Of a stretch of 64,000 nucleotides of DNA, positions 24,927-32,727 are shown piece after piece. Position 1 is the stretch's first letter; each line of letters starts with the position of its first letter. The stretch comes from Actinoallomurus liliacearum (lineage in GTDB: Bacteria; Actinomycetota; Actinomycetes; Streptosporangiales; Streptosporangiaceae), in contig NZ_BAABHJ010000038.1 of the NCBI RefSeq assembly GCF_039542035.1, positions 1-64,000 of the forward strand, given 5' to 3'. The notes beneath the pieces were generated by a model. The model was not told where the DNA came from, did not search any database, and worked only from the letters and a program-made list of their open reading frames with translations. Made by a program: the position numbers and the translations under genes.

Positions 24927-25022
24927 TCAGGACTCACCGCGAAGAATGTCCTGCTGCCAGCCGCGTACGCCGCCGAAACGGGGCGCCGGACCGGTGGAGC
25001 TGTATGGCATGTAGCGACTCAT
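24927..25022 (-). CDS. 31-residue peptide, possible precursor peptide
   Basis: ATG 25022 is preceded by a near-perfect ribosome site (GGGAGGC, 6 bases away) and the frame stops at 24927. The peptide begins MSRYMPYSSTG, has a Gly/Pro/Arg-rich middle and ends with GWQQDILRGES. It is too short for ordinary gene finders. The strong ribosome site, the hairpin just after it and the downstream S9 peptidase gene give the layout of a peptide precursor followed by a processing enzyme. No modification enzyme is recognisable nearby, so it could equally be a leader peptide or a small regulatory protein. Confidence 0.55.
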   Translation of the reverse strand: MSRYMPYSSTGPAPRFGGVRGWQQDILRGES

Positions 25023-25211
25023 GACAGCCTCCCGGATCCCTCCGATTTCGCCCGCAATGGGCGTTTATGCTGAACCCATCTCCGCACTCACGATCGATAA
25101 ACGACCTTCCGGATAGATCCGCCTTAACCGCCAGACCACCGATATGTAAAGGCCGCCACCGGCGCGGGCCCGGACCGCTCATCGCGGCGAAGCCGACGGA
25201 CGCTCCTACAA

Positions 25212-25283
25212 CGAGAACCGGCCCCCGCTCGCGAGGGGCGGAGGCCGGTCACTTCCTCAGAGGCGGACTGATGTCACCGCCTC
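25212..25283 (-). terminator. Tandem hairpins downstream of the 60-residue gene
   Basis: GAGGCGG (25260-25266) pairs with CCGCCTC (25277-25283), 20 bases after the stop of the 60-residue gene. A second imperfect hairpin follows, with CCGGCC (25218-25223) pairing GGCCGG (25243-25248). Together they should end that transcript, so the 31-residue gene probably has its own promoter between 25023 and 25210. Confidence 0.6.
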
Positions 25284-25303
25284 AGGACCTTCGGGACGAG
25301 TCC

Positions 25304-25486
25304 TCACGAGGACGGGGGCTTCTCACCGAAGACCCTGCGCTCCGCCCTGTCGAGGTCACCGTCCGTGTAGCTCCTCCGGACGTCGCCCGGCTTGGTCTTG
25401 TCCGGCCCGACCATGGAGAATGCGAGGTTGCTCACGACGGTGCGCAGAGCCTCGTCGTCGGACATTTCGTTGTCTCGTCGCGTCAT
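25304..25486 (-). CDS. Small hypothetical protein, 60 residues
   Basis: ATG 25486 follows an ideal ribosome site (AAAGGAGATC). The product is charged and helical-looking (DDEALRTVVSNLAFSMVG, then a basic/acidic mix and EKPPSS at the end), with no membrane segment. I do not recognise a family. It lies upstream of the peptide/S9 locus on the same strand but appears to be separately terminated. Confidence 0.65.
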   Translation of the reverse strand: MTRRDNEMSDDEALRTVVSNLAFSMVGPDKTKPGDVRRSYTDGDLDRAERRVFGEKPPSS

Positions 25487-25684
25487 GGTGGATCTCCTTT
25501 GTGTCTCGCGGCTTTAGGTGCCACTTAGAAGAGTCCCGTCCTGCCGGGCGGCTGCAACCGTCGGCCGTGAGAACACCGCGTGTTCGCGCCTGCACGGGCG
25601 TGGCCGCATCGAGACCTGGCAGCCGTTGACACGCCCAGTGGCCGGATCGATCCTGAGCGCAACCGGTCCGGAGGGGGTCCGCGC

Positions 25685-26068
25685 ATGACGCCGTCGAAGA
25701 TTCTCAAGGTGAGCCTGTCAACGGCGTTAAGCATCGCCAGCGCCGCCGTGGTCCTCGCGGCGTGTAAGCACGGTTCGTCGCCGGACACGTCATCGTCGAC
25801 CTCGTCCTCGACCTCCTCGTCGGCGAGCCGGCCCGTGCCGAGCGCGCCGGGCAGCGGTTCCCTGACGCTGCCCGTGGGCTGCCGAAGCCCGCAGGGCGGT
25901 GACCCCGTTCCCCCGTACTGCCCGCCTACGGCCTCGATCCACACGTCGTCCAAGGGCATCTCGGGCTGGCCGACGGCCTCCAGCCCACCCGAGGAGACGC
26001 CCTGGTACTCCCCCGCGCCGCCTCGCCCATCCCCGGCGCCGGTCCCTGACGCGAGCCCTCAGCCGTGA
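25685..26068 (+). CDS. Small Ser/Pro-rich lipoprotein
   Basis: 127 residues from ATG 25685, with GGAGGGGG upstream. A signal peptide ends in a lipobox (VVLAAC). The mature part is low complexity: a Ser/Thr run, then Pro-rich sequence with a Cys pair. No catalytic motif is visible. Its stop codon overlaps the GTG of the next membrane gene by three bases, so the two are coupled and may act together at the cell surface. Confidence 0.65.
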   Translation: MTPSKILKVSLSTALSIASAAVVLAACKHGSSPDTSSSTSSSTSSSASRPVPSAPGSGSLTLPVGCRSPQGGDPVPPYCPPTASIHTSSKGISGWPTASSPPEETPWYSPAPPRPSPAPVPDASPQP

Positions 26069-26868
26069 GCGCGGACGAGCGGGAACCCCCACCGCACACC
26101 GCCCGGGGAATGGTCGGTTTCCTGTCGACGAACGCCGCCGTGGTCGGGGCGGTGATGTTCTACATGGGATGGGCCTACACGGACGCCTGGCTCGGGCACT
26201 TCAACGTGCGAGCGCTCGACGTGGACATCGGCTTCACCGAGTACGTCCTGCGCGGGCTGCACATCTTCTCCCCGGCCGTCATCGCCTTCGGCGCCGGCGT
26301 GCTGCTGGCGATGAACGCCGGTCTCGTCCGGGCGCCCGGCCGGGCCGACCGGAACGCGCTGCGCCGGATCGGGGTCGTCGCGACCGTCGCCGGCGTCCTC
26401 GGGTACCTGGTCGCCGGCAGCGTCAGCGTGCCGACGTACCCGGTGCTCGCCCTCCTCGGCGCCGGACCGCTGATGCTCGCGTGGTCCGCACGCGGTTCGG
26501 CGGACGGCCGGTACGCCTACTCGCTCGCACTGATCATCACGACGCTGTGCGGATTGTGGATGGCCTCGCTGTACGCGAGCGCCAGAGGCGCCGAGGCGGG
26601 GCGGCAGACGGCCCGCGAGCTGCAGAGCCGTACGGCGGCCGTCGTCTACAGCGCCCGCCCCCTGGCCCTGGCGGGACCGGGTGTCCAGGTCGAGCGATTA
26701 CCGAAGGGCGCCGTCTTCGGGTACCGCTACAGCGGCCTGCGGGTACTGATCGCCCGTGGCGACCGCTACTACCTGCTGCCCGTCGAGTGGACCGGCAAGA
26801 TCAGCGCCACGTACGTCCTGCACGAGGGCGACGACCTGCGCGTCGAGCTGTACTCCGGCACCCGCTGA
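26065..26868 (+). CDS. Polytopic membrane protein, unknown function
   Basis: 267 residues from GTG 26065. Four or five hydrophobic helices occupy residues 15-175 (first NAAVVGAVMFYMGWAYTDAWL). The C-terminal 80 residues form a soluble beta-rich part (VQVERLPKGAVFGYRYSGLRVLIARGDRYYLLPVEWTG). This layout, membrane helices plus a small beta domain, is common in uncharacterised actinomycete proteins. It is coupled to the lipoprotein gene upstream. Confidence 0.65.
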   Translation: MSADEREPPPHTARGMVGFLSTNAAVVGAVMFYMGWAYTDAWLGHFNVRALDVDIGFTEYVLRGLHIFSPAVIAFGAGVLLAMNAGLVRAPGRADRNALRRIGVVATVAGVLGYLVAGSVSVPTYPVLALLGAGPLMLAWSARGSADGRYAYSLALIITTLCGLWMASLYASARGAEAGRQTARELQSRTAAVVYSARPLALAGPGVQVERLPKGAVFGYRYSGLRVLIARGDRYYLLPVEWTGKISATYVLHEGDDLRVELYSGTR

Positions 26869-26920
26869 GCGAAACGGCTCGGCCTGGACCGCGGCCGGAG
26901 ATGTCTGATGGGATCGTGTC

Positions 26921-27289
26921 ATGAACGCCAAAGGACATGAAATCGACGTCACATCCGCGTCGGACCAGGTCGTGGTGCGGATCAAGGACACCGTCGTGGC
27001 CACCTCCTCGCGGCCCGTGGTGCTGACCGAGACCGGCTGCCCCGCGCGGTACTACCTGCCGCCGGAGGACGTGAACATGGAGCTGCTCAGGCCGTCGTCG
27101 ACGACGTCGCACTGCCCGTTCAAGGGGGACGCCGTCTACTGGTCGGTGCGGACGGACGACGGCACGGCCGAGGACGTGGTGTGGTCCTACCCGGAGCCGT
27201 TCCCGAGGGTCGAGCGGATCGCGGGCCTGCTCGCCTTCTGGGCCGAGCGGCCGGGCGTCACCCTGGAGGTCAACGGGCAGCCCGCGTAG
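26921..27289 (+). CDS. DUF427-domain protein
   Basis: 122 residues of the DUF427 fold: VVVRIKDTVVATSSRPVVLTET, PARYYLPPEDV, then STTSHCPFKGDAVYWSV and a VWSYPEPFPRVERIAGLLAFW end, all characteristic. The family's biochemical role is not established. Single gene between the membrane protein and a hydrolase. Confidence 0.85.
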   Translation: MNAKGHEIDVTSASDQVVVRIKDTVVATSSRPVVLTETGCPARYYLPPEDVNMELLRPSSTTSHCPFKGDAVYWSVRTDDGTAEDVVWSYPEPFPRVERIAGLLAFWAERPGVTLEVNGQPA

Positions 27290-27395
27290 CCGCCGTCGAA
27301 AAATCTTCAAGTTCGTCGCGGGCAGATGTCGATCCAGCGCCGGGCCGTTCGACGCCTCAGTGAAAGCGCGAAGACGGACCCCGAAGGAGCACGAC

Positions 27396-28217
27396 ATGAC
27401 CGCCACCGCCACCGCCACCGCGGCCTCGACCGTCCTGTCGGCGGACGGCACGCCGATCGCTTTCGCCCGGGTCGGCCGGGGGCCCGCCGTGATCCTGGTC
27501 GACGGTGCCCTGTGCCACCGGGAGTTCGGCCCCATGGGCAAGCTCGCCGAGGAGCTGAAGAGCCGGTTCACCGTCTACACCTACGACCGGCGCGGCCGCG
27601 GCCAGAGCGGTGACGCCTCCTCCTACGACCCGGCGCGTGAGGTCGAGGACCTGGCGGCCCTGATCGAGGAGGCGGGTGGTTCCGCGCTCGTGGGCGGCGT
27701 CTCGTCCGGCGCCGCCCTGGCGCTGGAGGCCGCCCGCCGCGGCCTGCCGATCAGCCGGCTCGCCCTGTACGAGGCCCCGTTCATCGTCGACGACAGCAGG
27801 ACGCCCGTGCCGGACGACTACGTGGCCGACCTGGAGCGGGCCATCGCCGCGGGCAGGCCCGGCGACGCGGTCCGGCGCTTCATGCGCGTCGTGGGAATGC
27901 CGGCCGTCATGGCGGCCCTGATGCGCTTCATGCCGGGCTGGTCGAAGCTGAAGAAGGTCGCTCACACGCTGCCGTACGACGCCTCGTTCGTGGACGAGTT
28001 CATGAAGGGCCGTCCGCTGCCCGCCGGCCGCTGGGCGTCGGTCGCCGTGCCGACGGTCGTGATCGACGGCGGCAAGAGCCCGGCCTGGATGCGCAACGCC
28101 AACGCCGCCCTCTCCGCCGCCATCCCCGGCTCGGCCCACCGGACCCTGCCGGGCCAGACCCACATGGTGAAGGCGGACGTCCTGGCCCCCGCGCTGGTGC
28201 GGCACTTCACCGCCTGA
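27396..28217 (+). CDS. Alpha/beta-fold hydrolase
   Basis: 273 residues from ATG 27396 with GAAGGAG upstream. The nucleophile elbow is GGVSSGAALA (a G-X-S-X-G variant), the oxyanion loop region is VILVDGALCHREFG, the FTVYTYDRRGRGQSG motif is typical, and His lies in GQTHMVKA near the C-terminus. The fold is clear; the substrate is not. The first 12 residues are a Thr-Ala repeat encoded by a run of ACC/GCC codons. Confidence 0.88.
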   Translation: MTATATATAASTVLSADGTPIAFARVGRGPAVILVDGALCHREFGPMGKLAEELKSRFTVYTYDRRGRGQSGDASSYDPAREVEDLAALIEEAGGSALVGGVSSGAALALEAARRGLPISRLALYEAPFIVDDSRTPVPDDYVADLERAIAAGRPGDAVRRFMRVVGMPAVMAALMRFMPGWSKLKKVAHTLPYDASFVDEFMKGRPLPAGRWASVAVPTVVIDGGKSPAWMRNANAALSAAIPGSAHRTLPGQTHMVKADVLAPALVRHFTA

Positions 28218-28328
28218 ACTCCGCCTCGGCGTGGCGGTGTCGGCCGCGGACCGCTCCGCTCCTCCTGGACCACGCCCGGACGAGAAGTGATCACTTGGCC
28301 GGAGAGTCCGCGGCCGGCGTGGGGCTGA

Positions 28329-28348
28329 TTATCCTAGTACTAGGATAA
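28329..28348 (+). promoter_or_regulatory. Perfect palindromic operator over the padR promoter
   Basis: TTATCCTAGTACTAGGATAA is a perfect 20-base palindrome. Its right half contains TAGGAT (28341-28346), a TANNNT -10 element, only 5-7 bases before the padR GTG codons. A bound dimer would block polymerase. The likely ligand is the PadR protein itself. Confidence 0.75.
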
Positions 28349-28352
28349 AAGT

Positions 28353-28937
28353 GTGGTCGCCGATCTGACACCCGCCGAGCTGACCCTGCTCGGCCTGCTC
28401 GTGGAGAAGCCGAGACACGGCTACGAACTGAACGAGGTCATCAGCGCGCGCGGCATGCGCGAGTGGACCGAGATCGGCTTCAGCTCGATCTACTACCTGC
28501 TGACCCGGCTTCGCGACCGTGGCCTGATCACCGAGGTCGACACGGCACGAGCCGCCCGGGGAAAGACCCGCCGGGTGTACGGGCCGACGGCCGAGGGGCG
28601 CCGGGCGTGCGCGCGGTCGGCCGAGGCGGCGCTGGCCGAACTCCAGGCGGTGTTCCCGCCTGTCCTGGTCGGCCTGGCCAACCAACCGGTCATCCCGCCC
28701 GAGCGCCTCCGGGCCGCGCTCGACAGGCGTGCCGCGGCCCTGACGGAGAAGATCGCCGCCATCGAAGCGGCCCGCGACGCCCAGCCCGACCTGCCCGGTT
28801 TCGTCCGTGCCACCTTCGACTACGCGCTGGGCCATCTGGCCGCCGAACAGCAGTGGCTGGCCGCCTACCGGGCGGCCGAACCCGGCGAACGATCTCCCGA
28901 CGAGCCCAGGAAGGCAGACGGCCATGACCCGCTATGA
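28353..28937 (+). CDS. PadR-family transcriptional regulator
   Basis: 194 residues: a winged helix (ELTLLGLLVEKPRHGYELNEVI, SSIYYLLTRLRDRGLITEV) followed by a helical dimerisation tail (RLRAALDRRAAALTEKIAAIEAA). The start is a GTG at 28353 (a GTG at 28351 is out of frame). There is no ribosome site; the -10 element lies immediately upstream, so the transcript is probably leaderless. It overlaps the following GyrI-like gene by 14 bases, forming a two-gene operon under the palindromic operator. Confidence 0.88.
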   Translation: MVADLTPAELTLLGLLVEKPRHGYELNEVISARGMREWTEIGFSSIYYLLTRLRDRGLITEVDTARAARGKTRRVYGPTAEGRRACARSAEAALAELQAVFPPVLVGLANQPVIPPERLRAALDRRAAALTEKIAAIEAARDAQPDLPGFVRATFDYALGHLAAEQQWLAAYRAAEPGERSPDEPRKADGHDPL

Positions 28938-29562
28938 CGTCAAACGCGACCTCAAGCAGTGCTACGCGCCGAGGAACACCGACTGGGCGCTGGTCGACGT
29001 GCCTGCACAGCGGTTCATCGCCGTCGACGGTCACGGCGACCCCAACACCAGCGCCGACTACACCCGCGCCGTCGAGGCGCTGTACGCCGTCGCCTACACG
29101 ATCAAGTTCACCAGCAAGAACGCCCTCGGCCGGGACTTCGTCGTCGGGCCGCTCGAAGGGCTGTGGTGGTCCGACCGCCCGGAGGTGTTCATCACCCGCG
29201 CCAAGGACGCCTGGCACTGGCGCATGCTCATCAGCCAGCCCGACTGGATCACCGACGACCTCATCGACGAGGCCAGGCAGGCCGCGCTGGCGAAGAAGGG
29301 TCTCCCCACGATCGCCCGGGTCCGCCGCGAGACCCTGACGGAGGGCACCAGCGCCCAGGTCCTGCACGTCGGACCGTACGACGACGAAGGACCCGTACTC
29401 GCCAGGCTCCATCACGAGTACCTCGCCGCCAACGACCTGCGGATGTCCGGGCACCACCACGAGATCTACCTCGGTGACCCCCGCCGAGCCGAGCCCGCCG
29501 AACTCAGGACCATTCTCCGGCAGCCCGTTCGGACGGGCTCGATGATCGTCAGTGCGCCGTAG
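28924..29562 (+). CDS. GyrI-like small-molecule-binding domain protein
   Basis: 212 residues of the GyrI-like/SOUL-type fold: PAQRFIAVDGHGDPNTSADYTRAVEALYAVAYTIKF, VGPLEGLWW, then VLHVGPYDDEGPVLARLHHEYL and GHHHEIYLGDPRR. Such domains bind drugs or lipophilic ligands. Coupling to padR suggests it either senses or sequesters the compound that induces PadR, which is an inference from context. Confidence 0.87.
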   Translation: MTRYDVKRDLKQCYAPRNTDWALVDVPAQRFIAVDGHGDPNTSADYTRAVEALYAVAYTIKFTSKNALGRDFVVGPLEGLWWSDRPEVFITRAKDAWHWRMLISQPDWITDDLIDEARQAALAKKGLPTIARVRRETLTEGTSAQVLHVGPYDDEGPVLARLHHEYLAANDLRMSGHHHEIYLGDPRRAEPAELRTILRQPVRTGSMIVSAP

Positions 29563-29573
29563 CGCCCGGCGAC

Positions 29574-30149
29574 TCAGCCGTCGGCCAGAACGGCCTGGAT
29601 CTCCAGACCGATGTCGATCTCGTCACCGAGGACCAGGCGGTCTCCCTGGAGCGGGACGTTGAACTGAATGCCGAAGTCCGAGCGCAGGATGCGCGTGGAG
29701 GCGGTGAACCCGGCGCGCATCCCGCCCCACGGATCGACGCTGGTGCCGTGGAACTCGGTGAGCAGCCGTACGGGGTTGGTGATGCCGCGGATCGCCAGCT
29801 CGCCGTCCACGCCATAGCGTGGGTGCCGCGCGCGACGGCCGGTACGGGCCGAGGCCACGCCGGTCGTCGTGAAGGTCATGGTGGGATGACGCTCCACGTC
29901 CATGATCTCCGAAGACCGCACGTGAGCGTCGCGTTCGGCGTTGCGCGTGTCGATGGACGCGATGGCGATCTCGGCGGTCGCGGTGGACAGGAACGGGTCG
30001 TCGGCGATCGCGATGGTGCCGCCGAAGTCGGTGAAGCTTCCGCGCACCGTCGTCATGAGGTGCCGGATGCTGAAGGTGATCTCAGAATGGACCGGATCGA
30101 TGGTCCAGGTCCCGGTGGTCAGGCCGGGTGGAGCGGCCGTTTCCGTCAT
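29574..30149 (-). CDS. YceI-family lipocalin-like protein
   Basis: 191 residues of the YceI fold: TGTWTIDPVHSEITFSIRHLMTTVRGSF near the N-terminus, SIDTRNAERDAHVRSSEIMDVERHPTMTF in the middle and GDEIDIGLEIQA at the end. No signal peptide, so this is a cytoplasmic member. YceI proteins bind isoprenoid-type lipids in their barrel. It converges on the PadR/GyrI operon with 11 bases between stops. Confidence 0.9.
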   Translation of the reverse strand: MTETAAPPGLTTGTWTIDPVHSEITFSIRHLMTTVRGSFTDFGGTIAIADDPFLSTATAEIAIASIDTRNAERDAHVRSSEIMDVERHPTMTFTTTGVASARTGRRARHPRYGVDGELAIRGITNPVRLLTEFHGTSVDPWGGMRAGFTASTRILRSDFGIQFNVPLQGDRLVLGDEIDIGLEIQAVLADG

Positions 30150-30350
30150 GTCACTCCCCGATGGTTACGTTCCGCCCCCTAAGCACCAATCTAGTCGAAT
30201 CGACAACACAAGGCACATTGAGCGCTATATCACCCAGGACGCCGACCTGCGCAAACCGTCCAGGACGGCCCGAGCAGCACCAGGCCCAGCCGGGCCGAGA
30301 GATCGCGACAAAATGATCTACGAATAGGCGCGTGGCGCCCGTTCGGCGGG

Positions 30351-30956
30351 TCAGCGGGTCTCGTCGGCGCCGATGATGATCTCGGCCAGGTAGGCGTCGA
30401 GTTGGGCGACCATGAGCTCCGGGGTCAGGTGGCCGGCCAGTCGCTGGATGGACAGACCGTCGACGACGGCGTGCAGGCGCCGGGCGAGGAGTTCGGTCGA
30501 GGCGATGTGCGGGGCCAGGAGGCCCTCGGCGTCCAGGCTCTCGATGACCCGAAGACAGAGACCGTACATGCCATCGAAGTGGGCGCGCTGGACCTCGGCC
30601 AGGCGCGGATCACTCAGGCCGAGCGCCAGGAAGGCGAACGCGACGGCGGCCTCGGCGTGACGCCGCGCGTCGACCGGCATGGTCTCCAGCAGCGTGTCGC
30701 GGACCGCCTGCTGAACGGTGCCGCTGTGCCGCATGTCGGTGATCCGGGTCGCGACCCGGTGTATCACCTGCTCGCAGGCGAAGGCCAGCAGCTCGGCGCG
30801 GGTGGTGAAGTAGTGCCGCAGCGTGCCCGACGACCAGCCGGCCTCGGCGGCGACCGAGCGGATCGAGACCTCGTTCACCCCGTCCCTGGCGATGACGCGG
30901 CCGACGGCGTCGGCGAGCTCCATCCGGCGCGCCTCGTGGTCCACGATCTTCGGCAT
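30351..30956 (-). CDS. TetR-family transcriptional regulator
   Basis: 201 residues. The N-terminal helix-turn-helix (ELADAVGRVIARDGVNEVSIRSVAAEAGWSSGTLRHYFTTRAELL) is classic TetR with a BetI-like C-terminal ligand domain. I use ATG 30956 (MPKIVDHE). It is divergent from the 178-residue membrane gene at 31025, with two palindromic sites in the 68 bases between, so it very likely represses both. Confidence 0.92.
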   Translation of the reverse strand: MPKIVDHEARRMELADAVGRVIARDGVNEVSIRSVAAEAGWSSGTLRHYFTTRAELLAFACEQVIHRVATRITDMRHSGTVQQAVRDTLLETMPVDARRHAEAAVAFAFLALGLSDPRLAEVQRAHFDGMYGLCLRVIESLDAEGLLAPHIASTELLARRLHAVVDGLSIQRLAGHLTPELMVAQLDAYLAEIIIGADETR

Positions 30957-30969
30957 GTCGTCATTATCG

Positions 30970-31010
30970 CACGATCGTGTTATTTTGTTTTTCATACGAC
31001 CGTGTGAAAA
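30970..31010. promoter_or_regulatory. Two palindromic TetR operator candidates
   Basis: Site 1 has the perfect 10-base core CACGATCGTG (30970-30979). Site 2 is the imperfect 22-base palindrome 30989-31010, from TTTTCA through ACGACCGT to TGAAAA. Both share the CACGAYCGTG-like core. They fill the short divergent promoter region. Confidence 0.7.
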
Positions 31011-31024
31011 AAAGCGAGGGTGTT

Positions 31025-31561
31025 GTGATCTTCCTGATCGTCGGATGCGAGGTCGGGTTCTGGGTGCTGCTGGTGACCGGGCTCGCGACCCGCTATCTCC
31101 TTCGCGCCCGGCGGCTCAGCAACGTCCTGCTGCTCAGTGTCCCGATGGTCGACGTCGTACTGCTCGCGGCCTCGGTCGTCGACCTCCGTAGCGGCGCGCC
31201 CGCCTCACCCGCGCACGGCCTGGCCGCGATCTACATCGGCGTCTCGCTCGCCTTCGGCCATCAGATGATCCGCTGGGCCGACCAGCGCTTCGCCCACCGC
31301 TTCGCAGGCGGCCCCGTCCCTGTGAAGGCGCCCAAGTCCGGGCACGCCCACGCCGCCTACGAACGCGGCCAATGGCTTCGCCACCTCCTCGCCTACGTCG
31401 TGGCGGCGGCGGTACTGGGCGTCTTCACGCTGCTCGTCGGTGACGTCCACCGCACCCTGAAGCCGTGGTCGGTGATGGTTCCCTGGGGACTCGTGCTCGC
31501 GATCGACTTCGTGATCTCCTTCAGCTACACCATCGCCCCACGCAGGCGACGAGGCATCTGA
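31025..31561 (+). CDS. Membrane protein controlled by divergent TetR
   Basis: 178 residues from GTG 31025, with GAGGG upstream. Five hydrophobic segments are visible (MIFLIVGCEVGFWVLLVTGLATRYLL first), with a charged cytoplasmic loop and an Arg-rich end. I recall similar proteins annotated only as membrane protein. TetR context suggests an envelope-stress or small-molecule response, which is an inference. Confidence 0.7.
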   Translation: MIFLIVGCEVGFWVLLVTGLATRYLLRARRLSNVLLLSVPMVDVVLLAASVVDLRSGAPASPAHGLAAIYIGVSLAFGHQMIRWADQRFAHRFAGGPVPVKAPKSGHAHAAYERGQWLRHLLAYVVAAAVLGVFTLLVGDVHRTLKPWSVMVPWGLVLAIDFVISFSYTIAPRRRRGI

Positions 31562-31700
31562 CCTCTCGCGAACGGCCCACCCGCTGCCCGGATCACCGCG
31601 CCGCGTCCCATTGATGCCCGGCAGCCGCGCCGCCTTGCCGAGCCTTCCGTACGCCCCTCGCCCTGGCCGCTACGAAACAGCGACGGCCATCCACATCCGT

Positions 31701-32036
31701 TCAGGACGACTCCACCGCGTCGGGCAGGTAGTCCCGCCAGAACGGGACCGTCGCACGTGGTCGCCGCTCGGCGGTCCATCCGAGGTTCGGTGTCTCGGGC
31801 TCGAACTCCTGGCCGATGTAGTCGATCAGGTCGGTCCCGTAGTAGATGGTGTCCCAGCCACGCATCGACAGCACTGGACGTCCGAAGGAGCCTCGCCCGG
31901 CCGGCAGGAACCGGTGCGGTAGATCGGAACCATCTTCGGCACCTGCGCCAGCTTCGACCGCGCCGACTCCACGGTCTCCTCGGGAACGCCGGGGCGCTCT
32001 TCCCAGTCGCGCCGCCAGTGCCCGCGCCGTGATCAC
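31701..32036 (-). pseudogene. Frameshifted remnant, SMI1/KNR4-like C-terminus
   Basis: On the minus strand the C-terminal part reads HRFLPAGRGSFGRPVLSM, then IIYYG-like DTIYYGTDLIDYIGQEFEPETP and VPFWRDYLPD in one frame, a pattern I associate with SMI1/KNR4 (SUKH)-type immunity or unknown-function proteins. The natural N-terminal extension (DWEERPGVPEETVESARSKL, then AQVPKMVPIYR) is in a different frame at about 31925-31995. A single frameshift near 31925 would rejoin them. The extreme N-terminus is not found. Either a decayed gene or a sequencing indel. Confidence 0.5.
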
Positions 32037-32063
32037 CAGCGCACGATAGCGCCCGACGACTCG

Positions 32064-32210
32064 TTACTCTCCGAGAACCTCGGCGTTCAACCGTGCAACC
32101 TCGATACAGTTACCGCCCTGATCACTACTGCGACCGCTCTTGCGCCACTGAGCGACCTCGACGCATGCGCCGCCTTGACCGCTGCTGCGGCTGCTCTTAC
32201 TCCATTCGCC
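32064..32210 (-). pseudogene. Truncated DUF397 gene copy
   Basis: The last 47 codons encode two tandem DUF397-type units (WSKSSRSSGQGGACVEVA, then WRKSGRSSDQGGNCIEVA) and end with LNAEVLGE. No start codon with a ribosome site precedes them; the frame only continues as antisense noise into the HxlR gene. The DNA is highly similar to the intact DUF397 gene at 33871-34071. It looks like a 5'-truncated duplicate. Confidence 0.6.
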
Positions 32211-32239
32211 GCCGTCACTGCCAGTGACCTGCCCGTGGT

Positions 32240-32647
32240 CTATAGGTGCTCTTGGTCCCAGCGGCTGCGGGCGGCGGCGATGGCGTTCTTGTGGTCGCGG
32301 GACCAGTCGGCCAAGGCGAACACCATGTCTGCCAGGCTCTTGCCTGTCGGAGTGAGCCGGTAGTCGGTTTGCGGCGGGGTGGTCGGATAGACGGTCCGTT
32401 CGACCAGCCCGTCGCGGCACAGCCGTTTGGTCGTCAGCGTGAGCATCCGCTGCGAGATTCCCGGGATCGCCCGTTCCAGCTCCCGGAAGCGGCGCACCCC
32501 CTTGGACAACTCGACGAGGACCAGCACGGTCCATCGATCACCGAGTCGGTCGAGCACATCGCGTATCCCGCAGTCGTCATCGCCACAAGGTCCGGTGGGA
32601 ATAGGGCCGTTGACCTGTGGGATTACCGCCGTGTTCGTGACTGACAC
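32240..32647 (-). CDS. HxlR-family transcriptional regulator
   Basis: 135 residues with the HxlR winged helix: CGIRDVLDRLGDRWTVLVLVELSKGVRRFRELERAIPGISQRMLTLTTKRLCRDGLVER. The Cys pair before it (CGDDDCG) is typical for redox- or aldehyde-responsive members. GTG 32647 has GGAGG upstream. It is divergent from a NAD(P)-dependent reductase gene 80 bases away, the usual arrangement for an HxlR-controlled quinone or aldehyde reductase. Confidence 0.92.
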   Translation of the reverse strand: MSVTNTAVIPQVNGPIPTGPCGDDDCGIRDVLDRLGDRWTVLVLVELSKGVRRFRELERAIPGISQRMLTLTTKRLCRDGLVERTVYPTTPPQTDYRLTPTGKSLADMVFALADWSRDHKNAIAAARSRWDQEHL

Positions 32648-32727
32648 GAGAGTGCCTCCTTACGGTGCCGCAGTCCGGCGCGGATGATCGTGGCGTTCCA
32701 ACCTTCACCAACATCAAGGAGCATCGA

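Noticed and set aside
25023..25303. 82-codon minus frame (24934-25182) overlapping the 31-residue gene
   Set aside because: It is in a different frame, lacks a ribosome site and is disrupted by the hairpins; the 31-residue frame has the better start.
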